Of a DNA stretch of 64,000 nt, positions 8,490 through 16,863 are shown piece by piece; position 1 is the stretch's first letter; every line of letters begins with the position of its first letter. Source of the stretch: Burkholderiaceae bacterium (GTDB lineage Bacteria; Pseudomonadota; Gammaproteobacteria; Burkholderiales; Burkholderiaceae_C). The stretch spans positions 372,001-436,000 of the forward strand of contig JAGOPK010000002.1 in NCBI GenBank assembly GCA_017992055.1, read 5' to 3'. Under the pieces are notes generated by a model. It was given only the letters and a program-made list of their open reading frames with translations, was not told where the DNA came from and made no database searches. The translations under genes and the position numbers were made by a program.

Positions 8490-10313
8490 TCACAGCCAGG
8501 TGACCGCGCCTTCTTCGGCGCTGCGCACGGTGCGCCGCAGGCCGCCGAACAGCTCGCGGCCCAGGCCGTGGGCGTTGTCCTCGGCCTGCTCGGGGTCGAT
8601 CAGGGCCAGCTCGCGCGCCGACCATTCGACCTCGGACACCAAGACCGCCAGCGTGCCGGCCACGGCATCCAGACGGATCAGGTCGCCGTCGCGCACACGC
8701 GCCAGCGGTCCGCCGGCCAGGGCCTCGGGGCTGACATGGATGGCCGCCGGCACCTTGCCGCTGGCGCCGCTCATGCGGCCGTCGGTGACCAGGGCCACGC
8801 GATGGCCCTGGTTCTGCAGCACGGCCAGCGGCGGCGTCAGCTTGTGCAGCTCGGGCATGCCATTGGCCTGGGGGCCCTGGAAGCGCACCACCACCACCAC
8901 GTCGCGGTTCAGTTCGCCGGCCTTGAAGGCCGCCTGCATCGCCTCCTGGCTGCTGAAGACACGCGCCGGCGCCTCGATCACATGGCGCTCCTCGGGCACG
9001 GCCGAGACCTTGATCACCGCGCGGCCGAGGTTGCCGGTGAGCAGCTTCAGGCCGCCGCTGGCCGAGAACGGCGCCGCGGCCGGGCGCACCACGCTCTCGT
9101 CGCCGCTGGTCGCGGGCGTCTCGGTCCAGGCCACGGCGCCGGCATCGTCGAGCTGCGGCCGGCGGCCGAAGGCAGCCAGGCTGCCATCGGCGGCCACGGT
9201 GGCCACGTCGCCATGCATGCAGCCGCTGTCGACCAACTCGCGGATGACCCAGCCGGTGCCGCCGGCGGCCTGGAACTGGTTGACGTCGGCGCTGCCGTTG
9301 GGATAAACGCGGGCCAGCAGCGGCACCTCGGCCGACAGCTCGGCAAAGTCGGTCCAGTCGATCAGGATGCCGGCCGCGCGGGCCACCGCCACCCAGTGGA
9401 TCAGGTGGTTGGTGGAGCCGCCGGTGGCCAGCAGCGCGACCATGGCATTGACGATCACGCGCTCGTCCACCAGGCGGCCGATGGGCCTGAACTCGCCCCG
9501 CGCGGCGGTGATGGCCAGCAGCCGCGCCACGGCCTCGCGCGTCAGCGCCTCGCGCAGCGGCGCATATGGATGCACGAAGGCCGCGCCGGGCACGTGCAGG
9601 CCCATGGCCTCCAGCAGCATCTGGTTGCTGTTGGCCGTGCCATAGAAAGTGCAGGTGCCGGCGCCGTGGTAGGCCGCCTGCTCGGCGGCCAGTAGCTCGT
9701 CGCGGCCGACCAGGCCCTGCGCCGCCTGCTCGCGCACCTTGGCCTTGTCGCTGTTGGACAGGCCCGAGGCCATCGGCCCGGCCGGCACGAAGACGCAGGG
9801 CAGATGCCCGAAATGCAGCGCGCCGATCAGCAAGCCGGGCACGATCTTGTCGCAGATGCCCAGCAGCAGTGCACCGTCGAACACATCGTGGCTCAGCGCG
9901 ATGGCCGTGCCCATGGCGATGCTGTCGCGCGAAAACAGGCTCAGCTCCATGCCCGGCTGGCCTTGCGTGACGCCGTCGCACATGGCGGGCACGCCGCCGG
10001 CCACCTGCACCGTGGCGCCGAGCGCCCGCGCGGCATCGCGGATCAGCGCCGGATAGCCCTCGTAGGGCTGGTGGGCCGACAGCATGTCGTTGTAGGCCGT
10101 GACCACGGCCAGGTTGGGCGCGCGCTCGGCCACCACCTTGAAGCGGCTGTCGCCGGGCATGGCCGCAAAGGCATGGGCCACGTTGGCGCAGCCCATGCGC
10201 TGGGCACCGGGCGCGCGGCCGGCCAGGCGCTCGACGCGGGCCAGGTAGGCCGCGCGCGTGGCGGCGCTGCGCTCGCGGATGCGGCTGGTGATCTCGGCAA
10301 TGCTGGACTTCAT
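8490..10313 (-). CDS. edd: Phosphogluconate dehydratase
   Basis: This 607-residue Fe-S dehydratase of the IlvD/Edd family converts 6-phosphogluconate to KDPG in the Entner-Doudoroff pathway. Conserved Cys-containing segments include [15 protein letters not shown] and GICDKIVPG, which supply cluster ligands in the family. The C-terminal [16 protein letters not shown] is also characteristic. The start [16 protein letters not shown] at 10313 matches the usual N-terminus, with AAGGG about 10 bases upstream; the longer frame would begin inside the promoter. A strong sigma-70 promoter lies just upstream with a palindrome between -35 and -10, so sugar-acid-responsive repression is likely (inference). 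Confidence 0.95.
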   Translation of the reverse strand: MKSSIAEITSRIRERSAATRAAYLARVERLAGRAPGAQRMGCANVAHAFAAMPGDSRFKVVAERAPNLAVVTAYNDMLSAHQPYEGYPALIRDAARALGATVQVAGGVPAMCDGVTQGQPGMELSLFSRDSIAMGTAIALSHDVFDGALLLGICDKIVPGLLIGALHFGHLPCVFVPAGPMASGLSNSDKAKVREQAAQGLVGRDELLAAEQAAYHGAGTCTFYGTANSNQMLLEAMGLHVPGAAFVHPYAPLREALTREAVARLLAITAARGEFRPIGRLVDERVIVNAMVALLATGGSTNHLIHWVAVARAAGILIDWTDFAELSAEVPLLARVYPNGSADVNQFQAAGGTGWVIRELVDSGCMHGDVATVAADGSLAAFGRRPQLDDAGAVAWTETPATSGDESVVRPAAAPFSASGGLKLLTGNLGRAVIKVSAVPEERHVIEAPARVFSSQEAMQAAFKAGELNRDVVVVVRFQGPQANGMPELHKLTPPLAVLQNQGHRVALVTDGRMSGASGKVPAAIHVSPEALAGGPLARVRDGDLIRLDAVAGTLAVLVSEVEWSARELALIDPEQAEDNAHGLGRELFGGLRRTVRSAEEGAVTWL

Positions 10314-10340
10314 GTGAGAACCCTTGTAACGCTCCCGACG

Positions 10341-10369
10341 ATTATCAAGTAACCTGGTTACATGGTCAA
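10341..10369 (-). promoter_or_regulatory. edd-eda sigma-70 promoter
   Basis: Read on the minus strand, -35 TTGACC (10369-10364) is followed by exactly 17 bases and then -10 GATAAT (10346-10341). Transcription would start near 10334, about 20 bases before the edd ATG. This is one of the best sigma-70 matches in the window. Confidence 0.75.
10349..10361. promoter_or_regulatory. Palindromic operator inside the edd promoter
   Basis: GTAACC-T-GGTTAC is a perfect 6-bp dyad with one central base, placed wholly within the 17-base spacer between -35 and -10 of the edd promoter. A protein bound here should block RNA polymerase. The size and symmetry fit a LacI-type repressor such as those controlling gluconate and ketogluconate genes. 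It is not the HexR consensus. The regulator gene is not in the window. Confidence 0.6.
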
Positions 10370-10448
10370 CGCCCAGGCGGCTTGCGGCGATGCCGGCACC
10401 ACATGCAATCACGATGCCCGCCCGGCCGGGCCGGGGCAGGGTTCTGGC

Positions 10449-11111
10449 ATGCTTGGCGACATGCCAGCGACTCCGGACTCTCCCGTGTCACCACCCGGGT
10501 CGGCGCCCGCGCCCATGCCGCCACCGCTGCGCGACACCGAGGCCCTGCGCGAACGCGTGCGGGCCGAATGGGGCGGCCGCCACGACCTGTGGGTGTTTGG
10601 CTATGCCTCGCTGATCTGGCGCCCCGAGTTCGAGTCGGCCGAGCACCGTCCGGCCCTGGTGCATGGCTGGCACCGCGCCTTTCGCATGCGTTCGCGCGTC
10701 AACCGCGGCACGCCCGAGTCACCGGGCCTGGTGTATGCGCTGATGCCCGGCGGCATGTGCCGCGGCATGGTCTACCGCATCCCGCGCGAGCGCGCCGATG
10801 CCGAACTCGACCGCCTGTGGCTGCGCGAGATGCCCACCGGCGTCTACGACCCGCGCTGGCTGCCCTGCCAGACCGGCGCCGGCCTGGTGCGCGGCCTGGG
10901 CTTCACGCTCAGCCGGCGCAGCCCGGCCTTCACCGGCCCGCTCGACGATGCCACGCTGCTGCAGATCCTGCGGCGCGCCCACGGCCGCTACGGCAGCACG
11001 CTGGACTATCTGGTGCAAACTGCCGAGGCCCTGCACCAGCACCGCATGTGCGACCGCGAGAGCGCCCGCCTGCTGCGCCTGGCCCGGCACCTGAAGGCCG
11101 GCGGCGGCTGA
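10449..11111 (+). CDS. ChaC-like gamma-glutamylcyclotransferase
   Basis: This protein of about 220 residues has the ChaC/GGCT fold. Enzymes of this family release 5-oxoproline from gamma-glutamyl peptides; ChaC proteins act on glutathione. The substrate-binding loop is [10 protein letters not shown], followed by [17 protein letters not shown] conserved acidic residue lies in LREMPTGVY, where the catalytic Glu is expected. The first 35 residues are Pro/Ala-rich and probably disordered. I use the ATG at 10449, preceded by AGGG. A later ATG at 10461 is possible, and the ATG at 10362 overlaps the edd promoter and is unlikely. It is divergent from edd. Confidence 0.8.
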   Translation: MLGDMPATPDSPVSPPGSAPAPMPPPLRDTEALRERVRAEWGGRHDLWVFGYASLIWRPEFESAEHRPALVHGWHRAFRMRSRVNRGTPESPGLVYALMPGGMCRGMVYRIPRERADAELDRLWLREMPTGVYDPRWLPCQTGAGLVRGLGFTLSRRSPAFTGPLDDATLLQILRRAHGRYGSTLDYLVQTAEALHQHRMCDRESARLLRLARHLKAGGG

Positions 11112-11118
11112 AGCCGGC

Positions 11119-11760
11119 TCAGCCGGTGTGGCGCAGCGCCGGTGCCGCGCGCTGGCGCACCGCCGCCAGGTCGGCCTCGGTGTCCACATCCATCAGCACG
11201 CCGGCATCGTCGACCTCGATGCCGGCCGACGGATAGCGCGCCATCACCCGGCGCGCGCCCTCGTCACCGCTCAGCCGCACCAGGTCGGAGAACAGTTCGG
11301 CGGCAAAGCCCACCGGATGGCCGCGCCGGCCGCCATGCTGGGCATAAACCACCGGATGGGCGGCCAGGGCCTCGGCCACGGTGCGCAGCGTGGACGGCTG
11401 CACTAGCGGCATGTCGCCGGGCAGCACCAGCCAGCCGTTGGCATCGGGGCGGGCCGAGACACCGGCGGCGATGGAATAGCCCATGCCCAGCGGCAGCGCC
11501 GCCTGCGTCGGCGACGCCGCGGCGCCGACCTCCGGCAGCACCACCACGTCGCGCCGCGCCACCCAACGCCAGGCATCAGCGGCCAGTGGCTCGGTGGTCA
11601 CCACCACCACCGGCAGCCGGCTGGCAATGGCATGGGCGATGGTGCGGCCCAGCACGCTGGTCTCGCCCAGGTCCTGGGCCAGCTTGTGGCGCGGGCCGCC
11701 GAAGCGGCTGCCTCTTCCGGCGGCCAGGATCACGATGACGGTGTCGGTGGGCATGGGCAT
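11119..11760 (-). CDS. MocA-like molybdopterin nucleotidyltransferase
   Basis: This 213-residue protein is an NTP-transferase of the MobA/MocA type. The nucleotide-binding loop LAAGRGSRFGG is at 12-22 with Lys26 after it. LPGDMPLVQPSTL and GRRGHPVGF follow, and DVDTEADL is near the end. The DMPLV and GRRGHP segments favour MocA (CTP: molybdopterin cytidylyltransferase, serving xanthine-dehydrogenase-type enzymes) over MobA. No XdhC or molybdenum hydroxylase gene is nearby, so the substrate is inferred. The start is ATG 11760 or 11754; neither has a good ribosome site. It is convergent with the ChaC-like gene and divergent from pdxH. A true MobA is encoded at 57193-57798. Confidence 0.8.
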   Translation of the reverse strand: MPMPTDTVIVILAAGRGSRFGGPRHKLAQDLGETSVLGRTIAHAIASRLPVVVVTTEPLAADAWRWVARRDVVVLPEVGAAASPTQAALPLGMGYSIAAGVSARPDANGWLVLPGDMPLVQPSTLRTVAEALAAHPVVYAQHGGRRGHPVGFAAELFSDLVRLSGDEGARRVMARYPSAGIEVDDAGVLMDVDTEADLAAVRQRAAPALRHTG

Positions 11761-11854
11761 GGGTGGGACAGGAGGCCGGCACCCCGTACGACACGGACCA
11801 GGATGCGGCGTGAGCAAGCATCGCCGCCCGCAGGCGCCGCCGTCAGTCGGAACA

Positions 11855-11881
11855 TCACCTAAGGCCTGGCACTTAGGGTGA
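11855..11881. promoter_or_regulatory. Inverted repeat in the pdxH / MocA-like divergent region
   Basis: TCACCTAAG (11855-11863) and CTTAGGGTGA (11872-11881) are inverted copies with one bulged base, separated by 8 bases. The site lies between two divergent genes and could be an operator or a weak hairpin. No known consensus was recognised. Confidence 0.35.
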
Positions 11882-11965
11882 ACCACGGAGCCTGCTGCGC
11901 CAGGGCACGGCGTGCCGCTGCGCGCACGCAGCCATCGTGCCAGCGTGCAGCGGCATACTGCGGGC

Positions 11966-12607
11966 ATGGACCCCCGCATCGCCAATCTGCGCAAGAGCTA
12001 CGAGCGCGCCGAGCTCGACGAACACGATGCCGCCGATGCGCCGCTGGCGCAGTTCCGCCGCTGGCTGGACGAGGCCATCGCGGCCCAGGTGCCCGAGCCG
12101 AATGCCATGACCCTGGCCACCGTCGACGGCCAGGGCCGGCCGTCGACGCGCATCGTGCTGATCAAGGGGGTCGAGGAGCGCGGCCTGGTCTGGTACACCA
12201 ACTACGACAGCCGCAAGGGCCGTGAGCTGCAGGGCAATCCGTTTGCCGCGCTGCAGTTCCACTGGGTGGAGCTGGAGCGTGTGGTGCGCATCGAGGGCCG
12301 GGTCGAGAAGGTCTCCGACGCCGACAGCGATGCCTACTACGCCAGCCGGCCGCTGGATTCGCGCATCGGCGCCTGGGCCTCGCCGCAAAGTCAGGTCATC
12401 GCCTCGCGCGCGGTGCTGGTGGCCCAGGCCGCCCGCTGTGCCGCCCAGCATGGCCTGCATCCGCCCCGCCCGCCGCACTGGGGCGGCTTCCGCCTGCTGC
12501 CCGAGCGCTGGGAGTTCTGGCAGGGACGCAAAAGCCGTCTGCACGATCGCCTGTGCTATCGGCGCGACGAGCAGGGGCACTGGCTGCGCGAGCGCCTGGC
12601 GCCCTGA
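11966..12607 (+). CDS. pdxH: Pyridoxine/pyridoxamine 5'-phosphate oxidase
   Basis: This 213-residue FMN flavoprotein oxidises pyridoxine or pyridoxamine phosphate to pyridoxal phosphate, the cofactor used by several enzymes in this window (GlyA, CysM, the threonine dehydratase). Family segments are [43 protein letters not shown] and the C-terminal [16 protein letters not shown]. The length is close to the E. coli enzyme. The start [13 protein letters not shown] at 11966 matches the family; an upstream in-frame Met at 11912 has no homologous sequence. It converges on the hybrid kinase gene. Confidence 0.95.
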   Translation: MDPRIANLRKSYERAELDEHDAADAPLAQFRRWLDEAIAAQVPEPNAMTLATVDGQGRPSTRIVLIKGVEERGLVWYTNYDSRKGRELQGNPFAALQFHWVELERVVRIEGRVEKVSDADSDAYYASRPLDSRIGAWASPQSQVIASRAVLVAQAARCAAQHGLHPPRPPHWGGFRLLPERWEFWQGRKSRLHDRLCYRRDEQGHWLRERLAP

Positions 12608-12618
12608 AGCGCCGGTCC

Positions 12619-14199
12619 TCAGCCGGCGCCGGCCAGCTCGGCGACCAGCGCGTCCAGCCCGGCCAGAAAGCGCGGCACGTCGATGGGCTTGGTCCAGAAG
12701 TCGTCGAAGCCGGCCTCGCGCGCCGCGCGCATGTCGTCGGCCAGCGCATTGGCCGACAGCGCGATGCAGCGGCAGCCCGCCAGCTCGGGCATGGCGCGCA
12801 GCCGGCGCATCAGCGACAGGCCATCCAGATCGGGCAGCTGCAGGTCCAGCAAGGCCACCTGGGGCCGGAAGGCCGGCGCCTCGGCCAGCGCACTGCCGGC
12901 ATCGGCACACAGGCGCAGCGCAATCGCCGGGCGCATGGCCACCAGTTCGCGCAGCAGCAGCGCATTGACCGGGTTGTCCTCCACGCACAGCAGGCGCAGC
13001 CGGTGCGGCTCAACGGCCGCGGGTGACGACGGCGGGGCCGCCGGCGCCAGGGTGGGCGCGGCGGGAGCGGTGGGAGCAGCAGGAGCCAAGGCCTCGGCGC
13101 CCACCACGACCGGCGGCTGGCGCTGCAGCATGCCCTCGGCCAGGGCCAGCAGGTCGCGGCCGGCCTGGGCGATGCGCTCGACCATCTCGCGCTGGCGCGG
13201 CGCCTGCTGCACCGCGGCATCGCCGAGCAGCACCTGGGCAAAGCCCAGCACCGCATTCAGCGGCGTGCGCAGCTCGTGGCTCATGCGCGTCAGGAACGCC
13301 ACCTGGGCCTGGTTGAGCTGCTCGGCGCGGCGCTTGTCCTCGGTCAGGCGCTGGCGCTCGGCCTCGGCCTCGGCCACCGGGCTGATGTCGATGGACACAC
13401 CCAGCAGACCCTGCAGCCGGCCGTCGGCATCGCGGTGCGCGGCGCGCCGCGTCAGCAGCGTGCGCCAGCTGCCATCGGGCCGCGCATAACGGCCGACCAC
13501 GTCGATCACCTGGTCGCTGGCCAGGGCCTGCACGGCGGCGGCACGGATCGCCGGCTGGTCGTCGGGATGGATCAGCGAGCGCTGCTGCAACAGCGTCATG
13601 CCCTGGTCGGGCGCCAGGGTCTCGGGCGTGCCGCGGGCGCGCAGCACGAAGCGGATGCGCTGCAGCTCGGCATCGACCTGCCACACCGACACATCGGCCA
13701 TCGCCAGGGCCTGGCGCCAGAAGGCCGCGGCATCGCGCTCGGTCTGCAGCGCGCGCTGCGCCTCGGTCTGGTCGCACAGCAGGCCGAGCAGCCATTCGGG
13801 CTGGCCATCGAGGCCGGCACCGGCACCGTGCCGCCATTCCAGCAGCGCCTGCAGATGGCGCAGCCCGCCTCCGGGCTCCAGCAGGCGAAAGCGCAGCTCG
13901 GTGCGCAGCGGCCGCTGCGCCGATGGCTGCGGCGGCTGCAGCGCCGCCGCCAGGCGCTGGTGATCGTCGCCATGCACCTGCCGCAACAGGGCCTGGACCG
14001 GCCCGGGCCCGGCGTCGCCATCCACCAGACCCAGCAGCCGCTGCGTCGCCTCGTCCGCCGTCTGGCGGCCGCTGGGCAGATGCAGCGAGAAGCCGGCCAT
14101 GCGGCCCAGTTGCTGGGCCAGGCTCAGCCACTCGGCCGGACCGGGCGGATGCGCGAGCAGATCGTCGGAGGGCATCGACCGCAATGAACTCATCGGCAA
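12619..14199 (-). CDS. Hybrid sensor: PAS-PAS-HisKA-REC without ATPase domain
   Basis: This 526-residue signalling protein has two PAS-like regions (about 30-145 and 160-280; the second contains RSLIHPDD and ends GLLGVSIDIS). A dimerisation/phosphoacceptor domain follows with His308 in MSHELRTPLNAVLGF, then a Pro/Ala-rich linker (365-398), then a receiver domain (400-525). The receiver has all key residues: Asp408, phosphoacceptor Asp452 and Lys504. No HATPase_c domain is present: only about 40 low-complexity residues separate HisKA from the receiver, where about 110 are needed for the N, G1 and G2 boxes. It therefore cannot phosphorylate itself in the usual way. It has no membrane segments. 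It starts 6 bases after msrA, so the two are probably co-transcribed. Confidence 0.85.
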   Translation of the reverse strand: MPMSSLRSMPSDDLLAHPPGPAEWLSLAQQLGRMAGFSLHLPSGRQTADEATQRLLGLVDGDAGPGPVQALLRQVHGDDHQRLAAALQPPQPSAQRPLRTELRFRLLEPGGGLRHLQALLEWRHGAGAGLDGQPEWLLGLLCDQTEAQRALQTERDAAAFWRQALAMADVSVWQVDAELQRIRFVLRARGTPETLAPDQGMTLLQQRSLIHPDDQPAIRAAAVQALASDQVIDVVGRYARPDGSWRTLLTRRAAHRDADGRLQGLLGVSIDISPVAEAEAERQRLTEDKRRAEQLNQAQVAFLTRMSHELRTPLNAVLGFAQVLLGDAAVQQAPRQREMVERIAQAGRDLLALAEGMLQRQPPVVVGAEALAPAAPTAPAAPTLAPAAPPSSPAAVEPHRLRLLCVEDNPVNALLLRELVAMRPAIALRLCADAGSALAEAPAFRPQVALLDLQLPDLDGLSLMRRLRAMPELAGCRCIALSANALADDMRAAREAGFDDFWTKPIDVPRFLAGLDALVAELAGAG

Positions 14200-14205
14200 T
14201 GGCGC

Positions 14206-14745
14206 TCAGGCCCGCATCAGCCGGGCAAAGACCTGCTGGAACTTGGCCACCTTGGGCGCCACCACAAAGGCGCAATAGCCCTGGTGCGGATGGCGGGCGA
14301 AGTAATGCTGGTGCTCGTCCTCGGCGCGGTGGTAGTTGGCCAGCGGCAGCAGCTCGGTGACCACGCTGCGTCCCTGGGTCTGGTGGGCGGCACTGGCCTC
14401 GGCCAGCACCTCGCGGGCCACGGCCTCGTGCGCCGGATCGCTCCAGTAGATGCCCGAGCGGTACTGCGGCCCGATGTCATTGCCCTGGCGGTTCAGCGTG
14501 GTCGGGTCGTGGATGCTGAAGAACACCGCCAGCAGGTCACGCAGGCTGACGCGCTGCGCATCGAAGCGCAGTTGCACCACCTCGGCATGGCCGGTGTCGC
14601 CTTCGCAGACCTGGGCATAGCTGGGCCGGGCCAGGTGGCCGTTGCTGTAGCCGGACTCGACCGCCACCACGCCATCGACCTGCTCGTACACGGCCTCCAG
14701 GCACCAGAAGCAGCCCCCTGCCAGCGTGATCGTTTCGAGACTCAT
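14206..14745 (-). CDS. msrA: Peptide-methionine (S)-S-oxide reductase
   Basis: This 179-residue enzyme repairs the S-epimer of methionine sulfoxide in proteins. The catalytic motif GCFWC is at 11-15 with nucleophile Cys12. The HDPTTLNRQGNDIGPQYRS segment and the C-terminal HQHYFARHPHQGY are characteristic. The size is the usual one and the product looks cytoplasmic (no signal peptide). AGGAGA lies about 9 bases before the ATG, and a TATATT -10-like element is at 14772-14767. The hybrid sensor gene follows after 6 bases, which may tie that sensor to oxidative stress (inference). Confidence 0.95.
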   Translation of the reverse strand: MSLETITLAGGCFWCLEAVYEQVDGVVAVESGYSNGHLARPSYAQVCEGDTGHAEVVQLRFDAQRVSLRDLLAVFFSIHDPTTLNRQGNDIGPQYRSGIYWSDPAHEAVAREVLAEASAAHQTQGRSVVTELLPLANYHRAEDEHQHYFARHPHQGYCAFVVAPKVAKFQQVFARLMRA

Positions 14746-14804
14746 GGTGTCAGATCTCCTGCGCCGAATATAGCCATGGTTTTTTGGCCGCCCATAAAGC
14801 GAAA

Positions 14805-14833
14805 CCCCTTCGGACCTTGCGGTGCCGAAGGGG
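14805..14833 (-). terminator. Probable terminator downstream of ubiD
   Basis: CCCCTTCGG (14805-14813) pairs with CCGAAGGGG (14825-14833), giving a 9-bp stem and an 11-base loop. On the minus strand it is followed by TTTCGCTTT, an interrupted T-run. It would end leftward transcripts from ubiD before msrA. Confidence 0.55.
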
Positions 14834-14835
14834 CG

Positions 14836-14936
14836 GGTGGCCGATGGCCACCATGTGGGGATCCGGAGAGAAATGGGTCCGGGGCCCCGTTTCGTGCAGC
14901 GACTGCACGAAGCAGATTGCCTTCATCGAAGGCAAT
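14836..14936. other. Chain of short-loop hairpins between ubiD and msrA
   Basis: Three perfect inverted repeats with 3-base loops lie in this stretch: GGTGGCC/GGCCACC at 14836-14852, TTCGTGCAG/CTGCACGAA at 14891-14911, and ATTGCCTTC/GAAGGCAAT at 14916-14936. GGATCC (14859-14864) can pair with GGGTCC (14875-14880) through one wobble. With the terminator at 14805-14833 this makes about five stems in 132 bases. Read leftward, it would form a highly folded ubiD 3' UTR or a separate small RNA ending at the terminator. No family was recognised, and frames crossing it look non-coding. Confidence 0.6.
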
Positions 14937-14997
14937 GCAACCTTACTCCAAGGCCAGGGCTTCGGCAAGTGGGCCCATCTCGACGGCTGGACCGGGG

Positions 14998-16578
14998 TCA
15001 AGCCGATGGCGGCGATGGCCGCGGCGGGGCCTGCAGGATCTCGGCCAGCAAGGGCTCGATGCGGCGGGTCACCTCGTCGGGCATGCTGATGGTGCGGCCC
15101 CACTCGCGCTGGGTCTCGCCGGGCCATTTGTGGGTGGCGTCCAGGCCCATCTTGCCGCCCAGACCGCTGACCGGCGAGGCGAAGTCCAGATAGTCGATGG
15201 GCGTGGACTCGACCAGGGTGGTGTCGCGCACCGGGTCCATGCGCGTGGTGATGGCCCAGACCACCTCCTTCCAGTCGCGCACGTCCACGTCGTCGTCGGT
15301 GACGACGATGAACTTGGTGTACATGAACTGGCGCAGAAAGCTCCACAGCCCGAACATCAGCCGCTTGGCATGGCCCGGGTAGGCCTTCTTGATGCTGATC
15401 ACCGCCATGCGGTAGCTGCAGCCCTCGGGCGGCAGGTAGAAGTCGACGATCTCCGGAAACTGCTTGCGCAGGATGGGCACGAAGACCTCGTTCAGCGCCA
15501 CGCCCAGCACCGCCGGCTCGTCGGGCGGCTTGCCGGTGTAGGTGCTGTGGTAGACCGGATCGCGGCGGTGGGTGAGCCGGCTGATGCGCAGCACCGGGAA
15601 CCAGTCCTGCTCGTTGTAGTAGCCGGTGTGGTCGCCATACGGGCCTTCCAGCGCATGCAGGTAGCCGCCGATCTCCTTGACCGGCACGCCGTGCTCGCTG
15701 CGGCCCTCGAAGCCGGCCGGCGCGATGGGAATATGGCCTTCCAGCACGATCTCGGCGGTGGCCGGCACCTGCAGCCGGCGCTCGCCCTCGCCCACGGCGC
15801 AGTCCACCAGTTCGGTGGCGCTGCCGCGCAGCAGGCCGGCGAACTGGTACTCGCCCAGGCTGTCGGGCACCGGCGTCACCGCGCCCAGCGTGGTGGCCGG
15901 GTCGGCGCCCAGGGCCACGGCGATCGGGAACGGCTGGCCCGGGTTGGCACGCGCGAACTCGCGGAAATCCAGCGCGCCGCCACGGTGGGCCAACCAGCGC
16001 ATGATGACCTCGTTGCGGCCGATCACCTGCTGGCGGTAGATGCCGATGTTCTGGCGCAGCCGCGGCCGCGGCACCGACTGCGGCCCACGCGTGACCACCA
16101 GGCCCCAGGTGATCAGCGGCGCGGCATCGCCGGGCCAGCAGGTCTGGATCGGCCAGCGGCCCAGGTCCACGTCCGGGCCCTCCAGCTGCACCTCGCGGCA
16201 GGGCCCGTCGCGGCGGCGCACCGGCTTCATGTCCCACACCGCCTTGGCCATCTGCACCAGCTTGCCGGCATCCTTCAGGCCGCTGGGCGGCTCGGGCTCC
16301 TTCAGCCGCGACAGCAGTTCGCCGATGTCCCGCAGCTCCGACACCTGGCTGGCGCCCATGCCCAGGGCGACGCGGCGCGGCGTGCCGAACAAGTTGGCCA
16401 GCACCGGCACCTGGTGGCCGGTGGGCCGCTCGAACCACAGCGCCGGGCCATCGGCTCGCAGCACGCGGTCGGCCAGGGCCGTCATCTCCAGCGTCGGCGA
16501 GACCGGCGTGGCCACGCGGCGCAGTTCGCCCTGCTGTTCCAGTTGTCGGCAGAAGTCCCGCAGGTCGCGATATTTCAT
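14998..16578 (-). CDS. ubiD: UbiD family 4-hydroxy-3-polyprenylbenzoate decarboxylase
   Basis: This 526-residue enzyme of the UbiD family uses prenylated FMN to decarboxylate aromatic acids; UbiD itself acts in ubiquinone synthesis. The N-terminus [14 protein letters not shown] is the classic UbiD start, followed by [30 protein letters not shown] and [15 protein letters not shown] later in the protein are family signatures, and the length fits UbiD well. The ATG at 16578 has GGAG about 6 bases upstream. The flavin prenyltransferase UbiX is not in the window. The gene is divergent from the lytic transglycosylase gene and followed by the structured region at 14805-14936. Confidence 0.93.
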   Translation of the reverse strand: MKYRDLRDFCRQLEQQGELRRVATPVSPTLEMTALADRVLRADGPALWFERPTGHQVPVLANLFGTPRRVALGMGASQVSELRDIGELLSRLKEPEPPSGLKDAGKLVQMAKAVWDMKPVRRRDGPCREVQLEGPDVDLGRWPIQTCWPGDAAPLITWGLVVTRGPQSVPRPRLRQNIGIYRQQVIGRNEVIMRWLAHRGGALDFREFARANPGQPFPIAVALGADPATTLGAVTPVPDSLGEYQFAGLLRGSATELVDCAVGEGERRLQVPATAEIVLEGHIPIAPAGFEGRSEHGVPVKEIGGYLHALEGPYGDHTGYYNEQDWFPVLRISRLTHRRDPVYHSTYTGKPPDEPAVLGVALNEVFVPILRKQFPEIVDFYLPPEGCSYRMAVISIKKAYPGHAKRLMFGLWSFLRQFMYTKFIVVTDDDVDVRDWKEVVWAITTRMDPVRDTTLVESTPIDYLDFASPVSGLGGKMGLDATHKWPGETQREWGRTISMPDEVTRRIEPLLAEILQAPPRPSPPSA

Positions 16579-16613
16579 AGATCTCCGAAGAATTAGAGAA
16601 GGCCTTCTTATGC

Positions 16614-16643
16614 TTGACCGGTTATTTTGAGGCTTCTTACAAT
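16614..16643 (+). promoter_or_regulatory. Sigma-70 promoter for the lytic transglycosylase gene
   Basis: TTGACC at 16614-16619 and TACAAT at 16638-16643 are 18 bases apart, reading rightward. The predicted 5' UTR to the ATG at 16864 is about 210 bases and contains no obvious structure or reading frame. Confidence 0.6.
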
Positions 16644-16863
16644 CACGGACGTTTTGAAATCAAGGGTTTTCCCTGGGTCACCGACTGCACCTTGCTGCGG
16701 GGGCTCGCGCAGGGGCCCGGTTTCTGAGAAGCTGGCCGCTCAGCGGGCCTGCCGTCCGGGCCGGCCAGGGTGTGGCCAGCGGCTGACCGATTATCGACGC
16801 CACCCCAGGCCATGGCCGCCGCTGCAGCGGGCGCCGCAGCCGGGCGGCACGGAAAGGATGAAC

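Noticed and set aside
14746-14997. 6S RNA as an explanation of the structured region
   Set aside because: I could not fold it into one long hairpin with a central bubble, and the conserved 6S pieces I know are absent. The stems are short and independent.
14784-15089. Possible small plus-strand gene crossing the hairpin region into ubiD
   Set aside because: It runs antisense into ubiD, has no ribosome site and no recognisable motif, and the region is better explained by RNA structure.
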